Source: Burkholderiales bacterium (GTDB lineage Bacteria > Pseudomonadota > Gammaproteobacteria > Burkholderiales > WYBJ01). Taken from it: DNA of 41,804 nt. A program made the position numbers and the translations under genes. Position 1 is the first letter of the stretch. The number at the start of each line of letters is the position of its first letter. Shown here one piece after another: positions 15,247 through 23,867 of this stretch. A model generated the notes under the pieces. It did no database searches. It was not told where the DNA came from and saw only the letters and a program-made list of their open reading frames with translations. The DNA is taken from contig JADLAC010000037.1 of NCBI GenBank assembly GCA_020848435.1, forward strand, positions 66,551-108,354, in the 5' to 3' direction.

Positions 15247-16659
15247 CTAGCGGGGTGCCTCGGCGAGCACGAGCTTCCCGGGATTCATCAGATTCAGCGG
15301 ATCGAGCGCGGCCTTGAGCGTGCGCATGAGCGCGAGCGCCTCGCCGTGCTCGGGCTCGAGAAATTCGAGTTTACCGTAGCCCACCCCGTGTTCACCGCTG
15401 CACGAGCCGCCCATGGCGAGCGCCCGGCGTACGACCTGATCGTTCAGGGCCGCGGCGCGCGCGACTTCGCCGTGATCGCTCGGGTCGACCAGGATGACCA
15501 GGTGGAAATTGCCGTCGCCGACATGACCGACGATAGGCGCGATCAAGCCGGATTGCTCGATGTCGCGTTTGGTCGCGACCACGCACTCGGCCAGGCGCGA
15601 GATCGGGACGCACACGTCGGTGACGTAGCCGCGGGCACCCGGGCGCAGCGACAAGCCGCCGTAATAGGCGTCGTGACGCGCCTGCCACAGGCGGCTGCGC
15701 TCCTCGGGCAACGTGGCCCAGCGGAAATCGGCGCCGCCCTCGTCGCGCGCGAGCTCGCCCACCAGCCGGGCTTGCTCGGCCACGCCCGCGGCGGTGCCGT
15801 GGAACTCGAAAAACAAGGTCGGCGCCTCGGCATAGTCGGTCTTGGAATAATTGTTGACCCCGCGCACTTGCACCTCGTCCAGCAGCTCGATGCGCGCGAC
15901 TGGGATGCCCGACTGGATGGTCGTGATCACCGTATCGACCGCCGCCCGAAGGCTCGGAAAAGCGCATACGGCCGCGCTCACCGCTTGCGGTACCCCGTGC
16001 AAGCGCACCGCGACTTCAGTGATGACGCCGAGCGTGCCTTCCGAGCCGACGAACAGCCGCGTGAGATCGTAGCCGGTGGCGGACTTGCGCGCGCGCCCAC
16101 CCGTGTGGATGGTGCGCCCGTCCGCCAGCACCACGGTCAAGCCGAGGACGTTCTCGCGCATGGTGCCGTAGCGTACCGCCGTGGTGCCCGAGGCGCGGGT
16201 TGCGGCCATGCCGCCGATGGTCGCGTCCGCACCCGGATCGACCGGGAAGAACAATCCCGTGTCCTTCAGATGCGCGTTGAGCTGCTTTCGCGTCACGCCG
16301 GCTTCGACTCGCGCATCCATGTCCTCGGCATGCACGGCGAGCACCCGGTTCATGCGGCTCATGTCGATGCACACGCCGCCGTGCAGCGCTGCGATGTGTC
16401 CCTCCAGCGACGTTCCCACGCCATAGGCAATGATCGGCATACGCTGCGCCGCGCATATGCGCACGATGGCGACGACTTCGTCGTGGGTCTGCGGATAGAC
16501 CACGGCATCGGGCGGTGCGGGCGCGTGCCACGATTCGTCCTGGCCGTGGCGTTCGCGCACCGCGGGGGAGGTGGTGAAGCGCTCGCCGAAACGCTCGGCC
16601 AGCTCGCGCAGCGCCTGCGCGCCAAGGTGAGGCGGGGTCAGGTCTTGCACGTTGCACAC
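15247..16659 (-). CDS. FAD-linked oxidase, GlcD/D-lactate dehydrogenase (cytochrome) type
   Basis: 470 residues. The PCMH-type FAD domain (about 45-225) shows PIIAYGVGTSLEGHIAALHG, DPGADATIGGMAATRASGTT and GSEGTLGVITEVAVRLHG. The C-terminal cap/oxidase part has PIVGHVGDGNFHLVILVD (the HVGDGNFH metal/substrate motif) and GEHGVGYGKLEFL, and ends with LNPGKL-like NPGKLVLAEA. Such enzymes oxidise D-lactate, glycolate or other 2-hydroxyacids and give a 2-oxoacid, which suits the adjacent 2-oxoacid dehydrogenase genes. The only start giving a full-length protein is a GTG at 16659 that lies inside a repeat copy, so the first ten residues (MCNVQDLTPP) are encoded by repeat DNA; the native start may have been replaced. 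Confidence 0.9.
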   Translation of the reverse strand: MCNVQDLTPPHLGAQALRELAERFGERFTTSPAVRERHGQDESWHAPAPPDAVVYPQTHDEVVAIVRICAAQRMPIIAYGVGTSLEGHIAALHGGVCIDMSRMNRVLAVHAEDMDARVEAGVTRKQLNAHLKDTGLFFPVDPGADATIGGMAATRASGTTAVRYGTMRENVLGLTVVLADGRTIHTGGRARKSATGYDLTRLFVGSEGTLGVITEVAVRLHGVPQAVSAAVCAFPSLRAAVDTVITTIQSGIPVARIELLDEVQVRGVNNYSKTDYAEAPTLFFEFHGTAAGVAEQARLVGELARDEGGADFRWATLPEERSRLWQARHDAYYGGLSLRPGARGYVTDVCVPISRLAECVVATKRDIEQSGLIAPIVGHVGDGNFHLVILVDPSDHGEVARAAALNDQVVRRALAMGGSCSGEHGVGYGKLEFLEPEHGEALALMRTLKAALDPLNLMNPGKLVLAEAPR

Positions 16660-16829
16660 TCGTTGGGGGTCAGGTCTTGCACGTTGCAGGTTCGATCCAT
16701 ATTACGTTCTGCGAGGCGAACGGCGAAGTGGAACGCGCAATACCTTGACCCCTACTCGGACCCCGATTGGAACGTGCAAGACCTGACCTCTACTCGATGT
16801 GAGAGCGAACGGCGAAGTGCAACGCGCAA
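16634..16829. repeat. Cluster of REP-like repeats (direct and inverted)
   Basis: GGGGTCAGGTCTTGCACG with a following TTGCA occurs at 16634-16656 and again at 16666-16688, a 32-bp period. The inverse, AACGTGCAAGACCTGACC, is at 16771-16788. A second 25-bp unit, GCGAACGGCGAAGTG plus ten more bases, occurs at 16716-16740 and 16805-16829 with one mismatch. Related copies are at 26416, 26613 (inverted) and 39349. The cluster spans the gap between the FAD-dehydrogenase and the M24 gene, supplies the start codon of the first and lies immediately beside the stop of the second. The pattern resembles REP/BIME sequences moved by RAYT proteins. Confidence 0.75.
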
Positions 16830-16842
16830 CAACTGACCCCAG

Positions 16843-18150
16843 TCAATACTTGTTCGACACCGGCAGCTCCTTGGCCGGGAACAGGGTGATGATCTTGGCG
16901 CCGTCGGGGGTGAGCACCACTTCCTCCTCGATGCGCGCGGCCGAGACACCGTCCGCGGCGGGGCAAAAGGTCTCGACCGCGAACACCATCCCGGCTTTGA
17001 GCTCGTACGGGTCCTTGAACGAATTCAGGCGCGAGATCAGCGGCCGCTCGTGTAGCCCCAGTCCCAGGCCGTGACAGAAGTTCAGGCCGAAGGCGGCCAT
17101 CTCAGTTTCGAAACCGATTTCGCCGCACTTGGGGAAAGCGAGCGCCACCTTGTCGGTCGCCATGCCCGGCTCGAGCATGTCGATCGCACGGTCCATCCAT
17201 TCGCGGGCCTTCTTGTAGGCGTCGATCTGCGCCGGGCTCGCTTTTCCTACGGCGAACGTGCGGTAGTAGCAGGTGCGATAGCCCATGAACGATTGGATGA
17301 TGTCGAAGTACGCCTGGTCGCCGGGGCGGATCAGGCGGTCGGTGAAGTTGTGCGGGTGCGGGCTGCAGCGCTCGCCGGCGATCGCGTTGATCGCTTCCAC
17401 GCAGTCCGAGCCCATTTCGTAGAGGCGCTTGGTGGCAAGCCCGACGATCTGGCTTTCCTTCACGCCCGGCTTGAGCGCCTCCATGATGTCCTGGTAGACG
17501 CCGTCGACCATGGCCGCGGCCGTGTTGAGCAACGTGATCTCGTCGTGGCTTTTCACTTCGCGCGCCGCGAGCATCATCTGCTGGCCGTCGCGCACCTCGA
17601 TCCCCTGCTGCTGCAATGCGAACAGCATGCCGGGCTCACATACGTCGAGGCCGAGCGCCATGCCGGCCACGCCTTCGCGCACGAGGATGTCCTTGATCTC
17701 GCGCGCGGCCGCTTCGAACAGCCCCACCTTCGGTCCGATGGCGCCGCGCATGCCGGGATTGCCGGCGAGACAGTGATCTTCGGCGAGCCACGGGCAGTAG
17801 AGCTTGTGGTGGCGCGCGGCGGAGCCGAAATCCCATACCCACGGCTCGCCCGTGCCGGTGAGCAGCGTATAGCGAATGAGCTTGTCGCGCGCCCACTCGC
17901 CGATCACCGTGCTGGAGATATAGCGGATGTTGTGCTGATCGAAGCACAGCATGGCTCCCAAGCCCGAAGCCGCGAGCGCTTGCCGCGTGCGCGCGAGGCG
18001 GTAGCGATGCAGCCGCTGAAAATCGACCCGTTCCTCGAAGTCGACCTGGCTCACGCCCGGGGCCTGCAGCGGCCGCTGCCAGCGGTGGCCGGGACTCAAG
18101 TGCGCCGGATCGACCGGGATCGCTACAGGATGCGTGCGCTGGCGTGCCAT
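16843..18150 (-). CDS. M24 family metallopeptidase-like (Xaa-Pro peptidase/creatinase fold)
   Basis: 435 residues from the ATG at 18150, with GGGAGGAC upstream. The N-terminal creatinase-like domain covers about 45-195 and the pita-bread domain 200-435. In the metal site, Asp283 (YFDIIQSF), His360 (FCHGLGLGLHERP), Glu393 (MVFAVETF) and Glu408 (RIEEEVVLT) are present, but the second Asp of the usual G-Y-x-x-D-x-x-R-T-F motif is Cys294 (GYRTCYYRTF). This may alter or abolish the binuclear metal centre. M24 proteins include peptidases, creatinase and the DMSP lyase DddP, so a non-peptidase reaction is possible. The stop codon abuts the REP-like cluster. The frame upstream to 18306 lacks resemblance to the family. 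Confidence 0.85.
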   Translation of the reverse strand: MARQRTHPVAIPVDPAHLSPGHRWQRPLQAPGVSQVDFEERVDFQRLHRYRLARTRQALAASGLGAMLCFDQHNIRYISSTVIGEWARDKLIRYTLLTGTGEPWVWDFGSAARHHKLYCPWLAEDHCLAGNPGMRGAIGPKVGLFEAAAREIKDILVREGVAGMALGLDVCEPGMLFALQQQGIEVRDGQQMMLAAREVKSHDEITLLNTAAAMVDGVYQDIMEALKPGVKESQIVGLATKRLYEMGSDCVEAINAIAGERCSPHPHNFTDRLIRPGDQAYFDIIQSFMGYRTCYYRTFAVGKASPAQIDAYKKAREWMDRAIDMLEPGMATDKVALAFPKCGEIGFETEMAAFGLNFCHGLGLGLHERPLISRLNSFKDPYELKAGMVFAVETFCPAADGVSAARIEEEVVLTPDGAKIITLFPAKELPVSNKY

Positions 18151-18449
18151 CGTGTGCTCGTCCTCCCGTCGATCGTACGCATGCTCGCGCTGACCATCGA
18201 GCGCGACCGCGAGCTCGCTTGGCCGGGCGTATTCCTGCGTTGTTGCGCTCGCGCCGGCGCCCGAGGCGTCACGCTTGCTCGACGCGCCGCGGCTCAAGCC
18301 CGGCAAATGCCTCGAGCTTGCGGCGGATCCACGCGGGGCTTGTCCCGCCCTGCTGGTCCGCGCGCTGTACCATCCGAGGCATTATCGCACCATGGTCAGG
18401 GCGCCGTCGCGGCTGCAGGACAAAAGGATCAGATGACCTGCACCGCTGT
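18151..18449. other. Gap without a recognised gene
   Basis: 299 bp between the M24 gene start and the stop of the membrane synthase gene, both on the minus strand. It should contain the promoter of the M24 gene. A 37-codon minus-strand frame (18269-18382) is present but gives no recognisable protein. I see no repeat or RNA structure I would assign. Confidence 0.3.
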
Positions 18450-20465
18450 CTACTTGAGCACCGTCAGCAGGTTGTTGAAATCATCGGTCCAGGTGCGAAA
18501 GCCGGGCCGAGGCTCCAGGCGCTGCGCGGCGCTGCGGATCTTCTCGTGCTCGAGCAGCGCTCGGTTGCGCGTCACCAGGATCTGGTCGGTGCTGGAGAGC
18601 CAATAGTCGACGCCTTCGCTGCTGGGCGGATAGTCCGTGATCATCACCGCCGTCATACCATGCTCGGCCGCCAGCCGTTCCACCACCGGGGCGATGTCGA
18701 CGAAACGGTTGGTCGCCTGAAACGCGATGACCCCGTCGGGTTTGAGATGGCGCAGATAGATCGCGAGCGATTCTCGGGTGAGCAAGTGCATCGGAATCGC
18801 GTCGCCCGAAAACGCGTCGACGGCGATCACATCGTAGCGCTGTGCCGGCTCGCGTTCCATGCTCAAGCGGCCGTCGCCCAGCACGACCTCGGTCGTCGCC
18901 TTGCTCGCCGTGAGGAAGGTGAACTCTCGATACGCAAGATCGACCACCTGCGGGTTGATCTCGTAGAAGCGAAACACGTCGCCCGCGCGCGCGTGCGCCA
19001 TGATCGAACCGGCGCCCAGGCCGATGATGCCGACGCGGCGCGGCTCATCGGGCAGCGCGGCGAACAGCCGGCCGAAGCCGCTGGTCGGGCCGAAATAGCT
19101 GCTGGCGGCGAGTTGCTTGTCCTCGTCCAGCAACTGGCCGCCGTGCATAATGCCGCCGTGCACCAGCGAGCGGAAGCGCGTCGGCTCGGTGGCGTCGCGT
19201 GTGCGGATCGCGCTATAGAAATTGCGCATCATGACGCGCGCATTACTCACCTGATCCTCGATTGCGTGTCCCGAGGCCCACGCCGTGGTGCCGACGACCG
19301 CGGCCGCGATGCCGCTCGCCCACCAGCCCCATGACCAAGTACGCGCGAGCAGCAGAAGCCCGCATGCGATCAAGCCGATGACGATCTCGAAATGCCCCGG
19401 CAACACGTAGGGCGCCACCAGCCCCACCAGCAGTCCGCCGATCGCCCCGCCGAGCGACAGCATCAGGTAGTACGTGGTGAGATAGCGCGGCGAGGGCTTG
19501 AGCTGGGAGAACTCGCCATGGCAGAACATGCACACCGCGAACAGACCCACCAGGTAGATTGGCACGGCATAGGCGAGGGCGAGCGAATCGAACATGTACG
19601 CCATCGCCGGCACGGCGATCGCGGTAAGCGCGATAAAGAAGCCGCGGTGATACCAGCGCGGGTGGTCGAAGGCGAGGATGAAGGTCGCGAGATACAAGCC
19701 GAGCGGGACGATCCACAGAAACGGAATCGAGGCCACGTTCTGGCAGATGTGGTTGGTGACCGCGAGAAGCATGAAGGAGCCCAGCGCTGCGAGCAGCAGC
19801 CAAAGGAGCTGCAGCGAGCGGGTGGGCGGCGCACCGTCCGGAATGGGCGCGGCTGTGGCCGCGGGCTGGGCCGTCGGCGCTGCCGTAGATTTCAGCGCGG
19901 CCAGGCCGGCAGCCCCGCATAACGCGACGAAAAGCGCATACGCGCTCGACCAGCCGATCGATTGCGCGCGGGTCGAAATCCACGGTTCGACCATGACCGG
20001 ATAGGCGAGCAGCGCCAGCAACGAGGCAAGGTTGGAGAGCGCGAACAGCCGATAAGGCAAGGCGCCGCGATAGCGGCGGACAAACCAGGCTTGAACGAGC
20101 GGACTGGTGGTCGCGAGCAGCAGATACGGCAGGCCGATGGAGACGCCGAGCATGGCGAGAATGCGCACGCTCGGGTTCTCTTCCCCGGTCGGCTTCCACG
20201 CGCTGTCCGGAATGATCGGCATGAGCAGCAGGCTCAAGACCAGCAGGCCGACGTGGAGCCGGACCTGCGTCTTGGGCGCCATGCGCCGCGTGGTCCAGTC
20301 GGCATAGGCATAGCCGGCGAGCAGCATGACCTGGAAAAACACCATGCAGGTTGCCCAGACCGCGGCCGAACCGCCAAACCAGGGCAGGATCTGCTTGGCC
20401 ATGATGGGCTGAACGAGGAACAGCAGGAACGCACCCAGGAATATGGTGCTGGCGTAGAGGATCAT
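18450..20465 (-). CDS. Membrane-anchored spermine/spermidine synthase-like protein (fused membrane and synthase domains)
   Basis: 671 residues from the ATG at 20465 (MILYASTIFLGAFLLFLVQP); a frame starting at 20666 adds a non-hydrophobic leader and is less likely. About the first 430 residues are a multi-helix membrane region (roughly a dozen segments; FLVQPIMAKQILPWFGGSAA is the family's opening signature). The soluble C-terminal part has a Rossmann methyltransferase fold with the S-adenosyl site VGIIGLGAGSIMAHA and FRFYEINPQVVDLA, and the active-site-like VDAFSGDAIPMHLLTRE. Such fusions are common in proteobacteria; their product is unproven. No transporter or polyamine genes adjoin it. Domain architecture is clear, function is not. 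Confidence 0.88.
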   Translation of the reverse strand: MILYASTIFLGAFLLFLVQPIMAKQILPWFGGSAAVWATCMVFFQVMLLAGYAYADWTTRRMAPKTQVRLHVGLLVLSLLLMPIIPDSAWKPTGEENPSVRILAMLGVSIGLPYLLLATTSPLVQAWFVRRYRGALPYRLFALSNLASLLALLAYPVMVEPWISTRAQSIGWSSAYALFVALCGAAGLAALKSTAAPTAQPAATAAPIPDGAPPTRSLQLLWLLLAALGSFMLLAVTNHICQNVASIPFLWIVPLGLYLATFILAFDHPRWYHRGFFIALTAIAVPAMAYMFDSLALAYAVPIYLVGLFAVCMFCHGEFSQLKPSPRYLTTYYLMLSLGGAIGGLLVGLVAPYVLPGHFEIVIGLIACGLLLLARTWSWGWWASGIAAAVVGTTAWASGHAIEDQVSNARVMMRNFYSAIRTRDATEPTRFRSLVHGGIMHGGQLLDEDKQLAASSYFGPTSGFGRLFAALPDEPRRVGIIGLGAGSIMAHARAGDVFRFYEINPQVVDLAYREFTFLTASKATTEVVLGDGRLSMEREPAQRYDVIAVDAFSGDAIPMHLLTRESLAIYLRHLKPDGVIAFQATNRFVDIAPVVERLAAEHGMTAVMITDYPPSSEGVDYWLSSTDQILVTRNRALLEHEKIRSAAQRLEPRPGFRTWTDDFNNLLTVLK

Positions 20466-20742
20466 GAGTGGGCGCTTGGAGGTTGTCGTTACAACAAACG
20501 CGCATTGTGCCGTACGGATGACAAGTTGCTCAAACTTCGGGCCAAAATAGCGGCCGATCGGGCAGCGAGTCGCGCCAGCCGGCGGCTCGGGGATGCGCAG
20601 AGGCGGATGTTCTATCGGCTCTCGGCAGCTCGACCAGGGTGGTCGATCGGTTTTCGGCTGGCTCACCAGGGTGTTCCAGCGCTTGGGTTAGGCTACTATC
20701 GGTCCCATTTACCGGGCGCAAGCCGACCTCGAGGAGCGAAAC

Positions 20743-21399
20743 ATGCGTGTGCGTCTCGCGTTTCTTGCTTTGATTGCCGTGTTCGCCCTGTCGGGCTGCG
20801 GCTACAACACCTTGCAGAGCACCGACGAGCAGATCAAGGCGTCCTGGGCCGAGGTGCTGAACCAGTACAAGCGCCGCGCCGATCTCATCCCGAACCTGGT
20901 GAATACGGTCAAGGCCTACGCCGCCCACGAGCAGCAGGTGCTGCTCGGCGTGACCAATGCGCGCGCCAAGGTCGGTTCGATTCAGGCCACGCCCGAGCTG
21001 ATCGACAATCCCGAGGCATTCGAGAAATTCATGGCCGCTCAGCGCGAGATGCAATCGGCCCTCGCGCGCTTGCTCGTCGTCGCGGAGAATTATCCCCAGC
21101 TCAAGGCCGACCAGAATTTCCGCGACCTGCAGGCGCAGCTCGAAGGCACCGAGAACCGGATCGCGGTTGCGCGCCAGCGCTATATCAAGGCGGTGCAGGA
21201 ATACAACGTCACCGTGCGCTCCTTTCCGAGCAATCTGACCGCGATGGTGTTTGGCTTCAAGACCAAGCCCTCGTTCGGGGTCGAGGACGAGAAGGCGATC
21301 GCCGAGCCGCCCAAGGTCGATTTCGGCGGTGCCGCGCCGCAAGCGGCACCGGCACCCAAACCGCCCGCGGCCGTGCCTTCCGAGTACAGCACGAAGTAG
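20743..21399 (+). CDS. lemA: LemA family lipoprotein
   Basis: 218 residues with an N-terminal lipoprotein signal: basic start, hydrophobic stretch and lipobox LSGC with Cys19. The LemA core follows: QIKASWAEVLNQYKRRADLI, PNLVNTVKAYA, and the heptad-rich AENYPQLKADQNFRDLQAQL region with ENRIAVARQRYIKAVQEYN. The C-terminus is an Ala/Pro-rich tail. LemA proteins are membrane-anchored helical bundles of unknown function that are regularly encoded with TPM-domain proteins, as here (12 bp to the next gene). Upstream GAGGAGCG precedes the ATG. It is the first gene of the plus-strand run ending with Ku and a MerR/TPR protein. Confidence 0.93.
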   Translation: MRVRLAFLALIAVFALSGCGYNTLQSTDEQIKASWAEVLNQYKRRADLIPNLVNTVKAYAAHEQQVLLGVTNARAKVGSIQATPELIDNPEAFEKFMAAQREMQSALARLLVVAENYPQLKADQNFRDLQAQLEGTENRIAVARQRYIKAVQEYNVTVRSFPSNLTAMVFGFKTKPSFGVEDEKAIAEPPKVDFGGAAPQAAPAPKPPAAVPSEYSTK

Positions 21400-21411
21400 T
21401 CGCCGTTCGCG

Positions 21412-22362
21412 GTGAGCGGGTCGTTGGCCTTCGCCATCCCAGGCCGGAGCTTCGTATGGCGCCCGCGCCCGGCGTCGCCAAGCCGGGCCGGGCTGCTGAC
21501 GTTCGTGTTCGTGCTGGGCTTGGCTCTGGCCGCGGCCGTGGCGGCGCAGGTCGCGGTGCCTGCGCTCAATGCACGCGTCACCGATCTCACGGCGACCCTG
21601 AGCGCCGAGCAGCGGCAGGCGCTCGAAGCCCGGCTCGCCCAGTTCGAGCAGCGCAAGGGCGCCCAGCTTGCGGTCCTGATCGTGCCGACCACGCAGCCCG
21701 AGACGATCGAGCAATACGCCCGGCGCGTGCTGGACGAGTGGAAGATCGGCCGCAAGGGCGTCGACGACGGCGCGTTGCTGCTGGTCGCGATGCAGGATAG
21801 GCGGTTGCGCATCGAGACCCAGTATGGCCTCGAAGGGGTGCTGCCCGACGCCATAGCCAAGCGCATCGTGGACGAGATCATCACCCCGCGCTTCAAGCAG
21901 CAGGATTTCTACGGCGGGATCGCTGCCGGGATCGAGCGCATGATCGGGGTCGTCGAAGGCGAGCCGCTGCCGCCGCCGCGTTCCGGTGCACGGCCGAGCG
22001 GGGGCGACGGGTCCAAGCTGGAAACCTTGCTGATGCTCGGTTTCGCCCTGGTGTTCTTCGTCGGCGCGTTCTTGCGCACCGCGTTCGGCCGCCTCGGCGG
22101 TGCGGCGCTCACCGGTGGGCTGGGCGGCACGATTGCCTGGTTCATCGCCGGTTCCGTGATTGCAGCCGGCGCCGTCGCGGCGATCGTATTCATGCTGACC
22201 GCGCTATTCGGTATCGCTGGTATCGGCGGCTTGCGCCGGCGCGGCGGCCGGCACGGCACCACTTGGGGTGGCGGCTCCTGGGGCGGCGGTTGGTCAGGGG
22301 GCGGCGGATGGTCCGGCGGCGGCGGCATGGGTGGCGGCGGCGGCGCCTCGGGAAGCTGGTGA
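21412..22362 (+). CDS. TPM domain protein, YgcG type
   Basis: 316 residues from the GTG at 21412, 12 bp after LemA. A hydrophobic signal segment at about 25-46 is followed by the TPM domain (about 50-180; VPALNARVTDLTATLSAEQR, KGAQLAVLIVPTTQPETIEQ, YGLEGVLPDAIAKRIVDEII). Two membrane segments follow (about 205-225 and 240-275), and the tail is rich in Gly/Trp/Ser (GGGSWGGGWSGGGGW). This is the common YgcG-like layout: exported TPM domain, membrane helices, glycine-rich tail. Partnership with LemA is conserved in many bacteria. The molecular role is unknown, though TPM domains in plants act in photosystem II repair and show phosphatase activity. Confidence 0.92.
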   Translation: MSGSLAFAIPGRSFVWRPRPASPSRAGLLTFVFVLGLALAAAVAAQVAVPALNARVTDLTATLSAEQRQALEARLAQFEQRKGAQLAVLIVPTTQPETIEQYARRVLDEWKIGRKGVDDGALLLVAMQDRRLRIETQYGLEGVLPDAIAKRIVDEIITPRFKQQDFYGGIAAGIERMIGVVEGEPLPPPRSGARPSGGDGSKLETLLMLGFALVFFVGAFLRTAFGRLGGAALTGGLGGTIAWFIAGSVIAAGAVAAIVFMLTALFGIAGIGGLRRRGGRHGTTWGGGSWGGGWSGGGGWSGGGGMGGGGGASGSW

Positions 22363-22370
22363 GGTCCGGC

Positions 22371-22871
22371 ATGAAGTTACGGCGCGCATTGAAACACCTG
22401 GTCACTCCCGACGCGATCGCACTGCGTCCCTTCCCCAAGGCAGCCATCGATCGGATCGAGCAGGCGATCACGCGCTCCGAACAGACGCATTCGGGCGAGC
22501 TGAAGCTGGCGCTGGAGGCCGGTTTGGAGCCGCTCGACGTGCTGCGCGGCATGAGCGCACGCGCGCGCGCCCTCGATGTCTTCACCCGCTTGCGCGTTTG
22601 GGATACCGACGGGAACAGCGGCGTGCTGGTGTATTTGCAGATGGTGGACCATCGCATCGAGATCGTCGCCGATCGCGGTATCGACCGCCGCGTGGCCCAA
22701 GCCGAGTGGGATGCCATCTGCCGGCGCATGGAAGCGGCGTTTCGCGCCAGCCGCTTCGAAGCCGGCGTCATCGAGGCGGTCGGCGAGATCACGGCGCTGC
22801 TCGCGCGGCATTTTCCGCCGGGCGAGCACAATCCCGACGAGCTGCCCGACCGGCCGGTGGTGCTGCTCTGA
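22371..22871 (+). CDS. TPM domain protein without membrane anchor
   Basis: 166 residues from the ATG at 22371, 8 bp after the previous stop. It is a TPM-type domain on its own: ITRSEQTHSGELKLALEAGL, ARALDVFTRLRVWDTDGNSG, VLVYLQMVDHRIEIVADRGI. There is no signal peptide and no membrane segment, so it should be cytoplasmic or bind the membrane peripherally. A frame starting earlier (22263) runs through the glycine-rich tail of the preceding gene. Together with LemA and the YgcG-type protein it forms a three-gene module. The next gene, ku, begins 91 bp downstream. Confidence 0.88.
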   Translation: MKLRRALKHLVTPDAIALRPFPKAAIDRIEQAITRSEQTHSGELKLALEAGLEPLDVLRGMSARARALDVFTRLRVWDTDGNSGVLVYLQMVDHRIEIVADRGIDRRVAQAEWDAICRRMEAAFRASRFEAGVIEAVGEITALLARHFPPGEHNPDELPDRPVVLL

Positions 22872-22962
22872 CGCGCCTCCAACGCGGCGAGGAGCGCCGG
22901 GCACGCAGCGTGCACGCGTGGACGGGCGCATTTCGGCCCATTCACGCGTCGAGGAGGGCACC

Positions 22963-23853
22963 GTGGCTGCGCGCTCCATCGCTTCGCTGACGATTGCTTT
23001 CGGCCTGGTGTCGATCCCGGTCAAGCTCTATTCGGCCACGCAGCCTTCGGGCGGCGTCTCCTTCAACCTCTTGCATCGCGCTTGCGGCTCGCGCTTGCGC
23101 CAGCAGTACCTGTGCGTGAAGGAAGACGTGGTGGTCGAGCGTGCGGACATGGTGAAGGGCTACGAGTTCGCGAAAGACCGATACGTGACGTTCAGCCCCG
23201 ACGAGTTGCGCGAGCTGGAGGCAGCCAGCACCCAGACCGTGGAGGTGAGCGAGTTCCTGCCGATTGGCGCGATCGACCCCGTGTACTATGACAAGGCGTA
23301 CTACCTTGCGCCCGACAAAGGCGGCGCCAAGCCCTATTCGCTGTTCGCCGAAGCGATGCGCCGCAGCGAGCGCTGCGCGATCGGACGCTATGCCGCGCGC
23401 GGCAAGCAGTACATCGTTCTGCTGCGGCCGGCCGACGATGTGCTGGTCATGCAGCAGCTGCTTTACGCCGATGAAGTGCGTGCATCCTCGGAGCTGGAGA
23501 TCGCGCCCGCCGAAGTGCGCGAGCCCGAGCTGAAGCTCGCGATGCAGTTGATCGAGCAGATATCGAGCAGCGAGTTTCATCCTGAAGCGTACGAAGACAC
23601 GGTGAAGCAGCGCATCGAAGCCGCCATCGAGCGCAAGGTCGAGGGCAAGGAGATCGCCGTCTCCGCAGCGCCCGCGGTGACGAGCGGTGCGCAGGTCATC
23701 GACCTCATGCAGGCGCTGCGTGCCAGCCTCGGCAAGCAGAAAGCCCCGCAGGCTGCGGGCGCCGCCGCCGCAGAGCCGCGTAACCGCAAGCCGCCCAAGC
23801 GCGCCGCCGTCCGCGCGGAAAGCCCGCCTCAACGCAAGACCGCGCGCAAGTAG
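22963..23853 (+). CDS. ku: Ku, non-homologous end-joining DNA-end-binding protein
   Basis: 296 residues from the GTG at 22963, with GAGGAGGG ending 4 bp before it. The bacterial Ku core starts ARSIASLTIAFGLVSIPVKL and continues with FNLLHRACGSRLRQQYLCVK, PIGAIDPVYYDKAYYLAPDK and ADEVRASSELEIAPAEVREP, covering residues 2 to about 255. The tail (about 255-296) is Lys/Arg/Pro/Ala-rich, as in Ku proteins whose tail binds DNA or recruits LigD. Ku dimers ring DNA ends and recruit an ATP-dependent ligase. No LigD is in the window; only a decayed ligase tail exists at 39353-39691. The next gene begins 14 bp downstream, so both are probably coexpressed. Confidence 0.96.
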   Translation: MAARSIASLTIAFGLVSIPVKLYSATQPSGGVSFNLLHRACGSRLRQQYLCVKEDVVVERADMVKGYEFAKDRYVTFSPDELRELEAASTQTVEVSEFLPIGAIDPVYYDKAYYLAPDKGGAKPYSLFAEAMRRSERCAIGRYAARGKQYIVLLRPADDVLVMQQLLYADEVRASSELEIAPAEVREPELKLAMQLIEQISSSEFHPEAYEDTVKQRIEAAIERKVEGKEIAVSAAPAVTSGAQVIDLMQALRASLGKQKAPQAAGAAAAEPRNRKPPKRAAVRAESPPQRKTARK

Positions 23854-23867
23854 CCTCGCACCGACGC

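Noticed and set aside
18269..18382. 37-codon minus-strand frame in the gap upstream of the M24 gene
   Set aside because: No ribosome binding site, no recognisable family and composition explained by high GC.
20466..20666. Upstream extension of the membrane synthase to an ATG at 20666
   Set aside because: The added residues are hydrophilic and the family normally begins at the first membrane helix, as it does from 20465.
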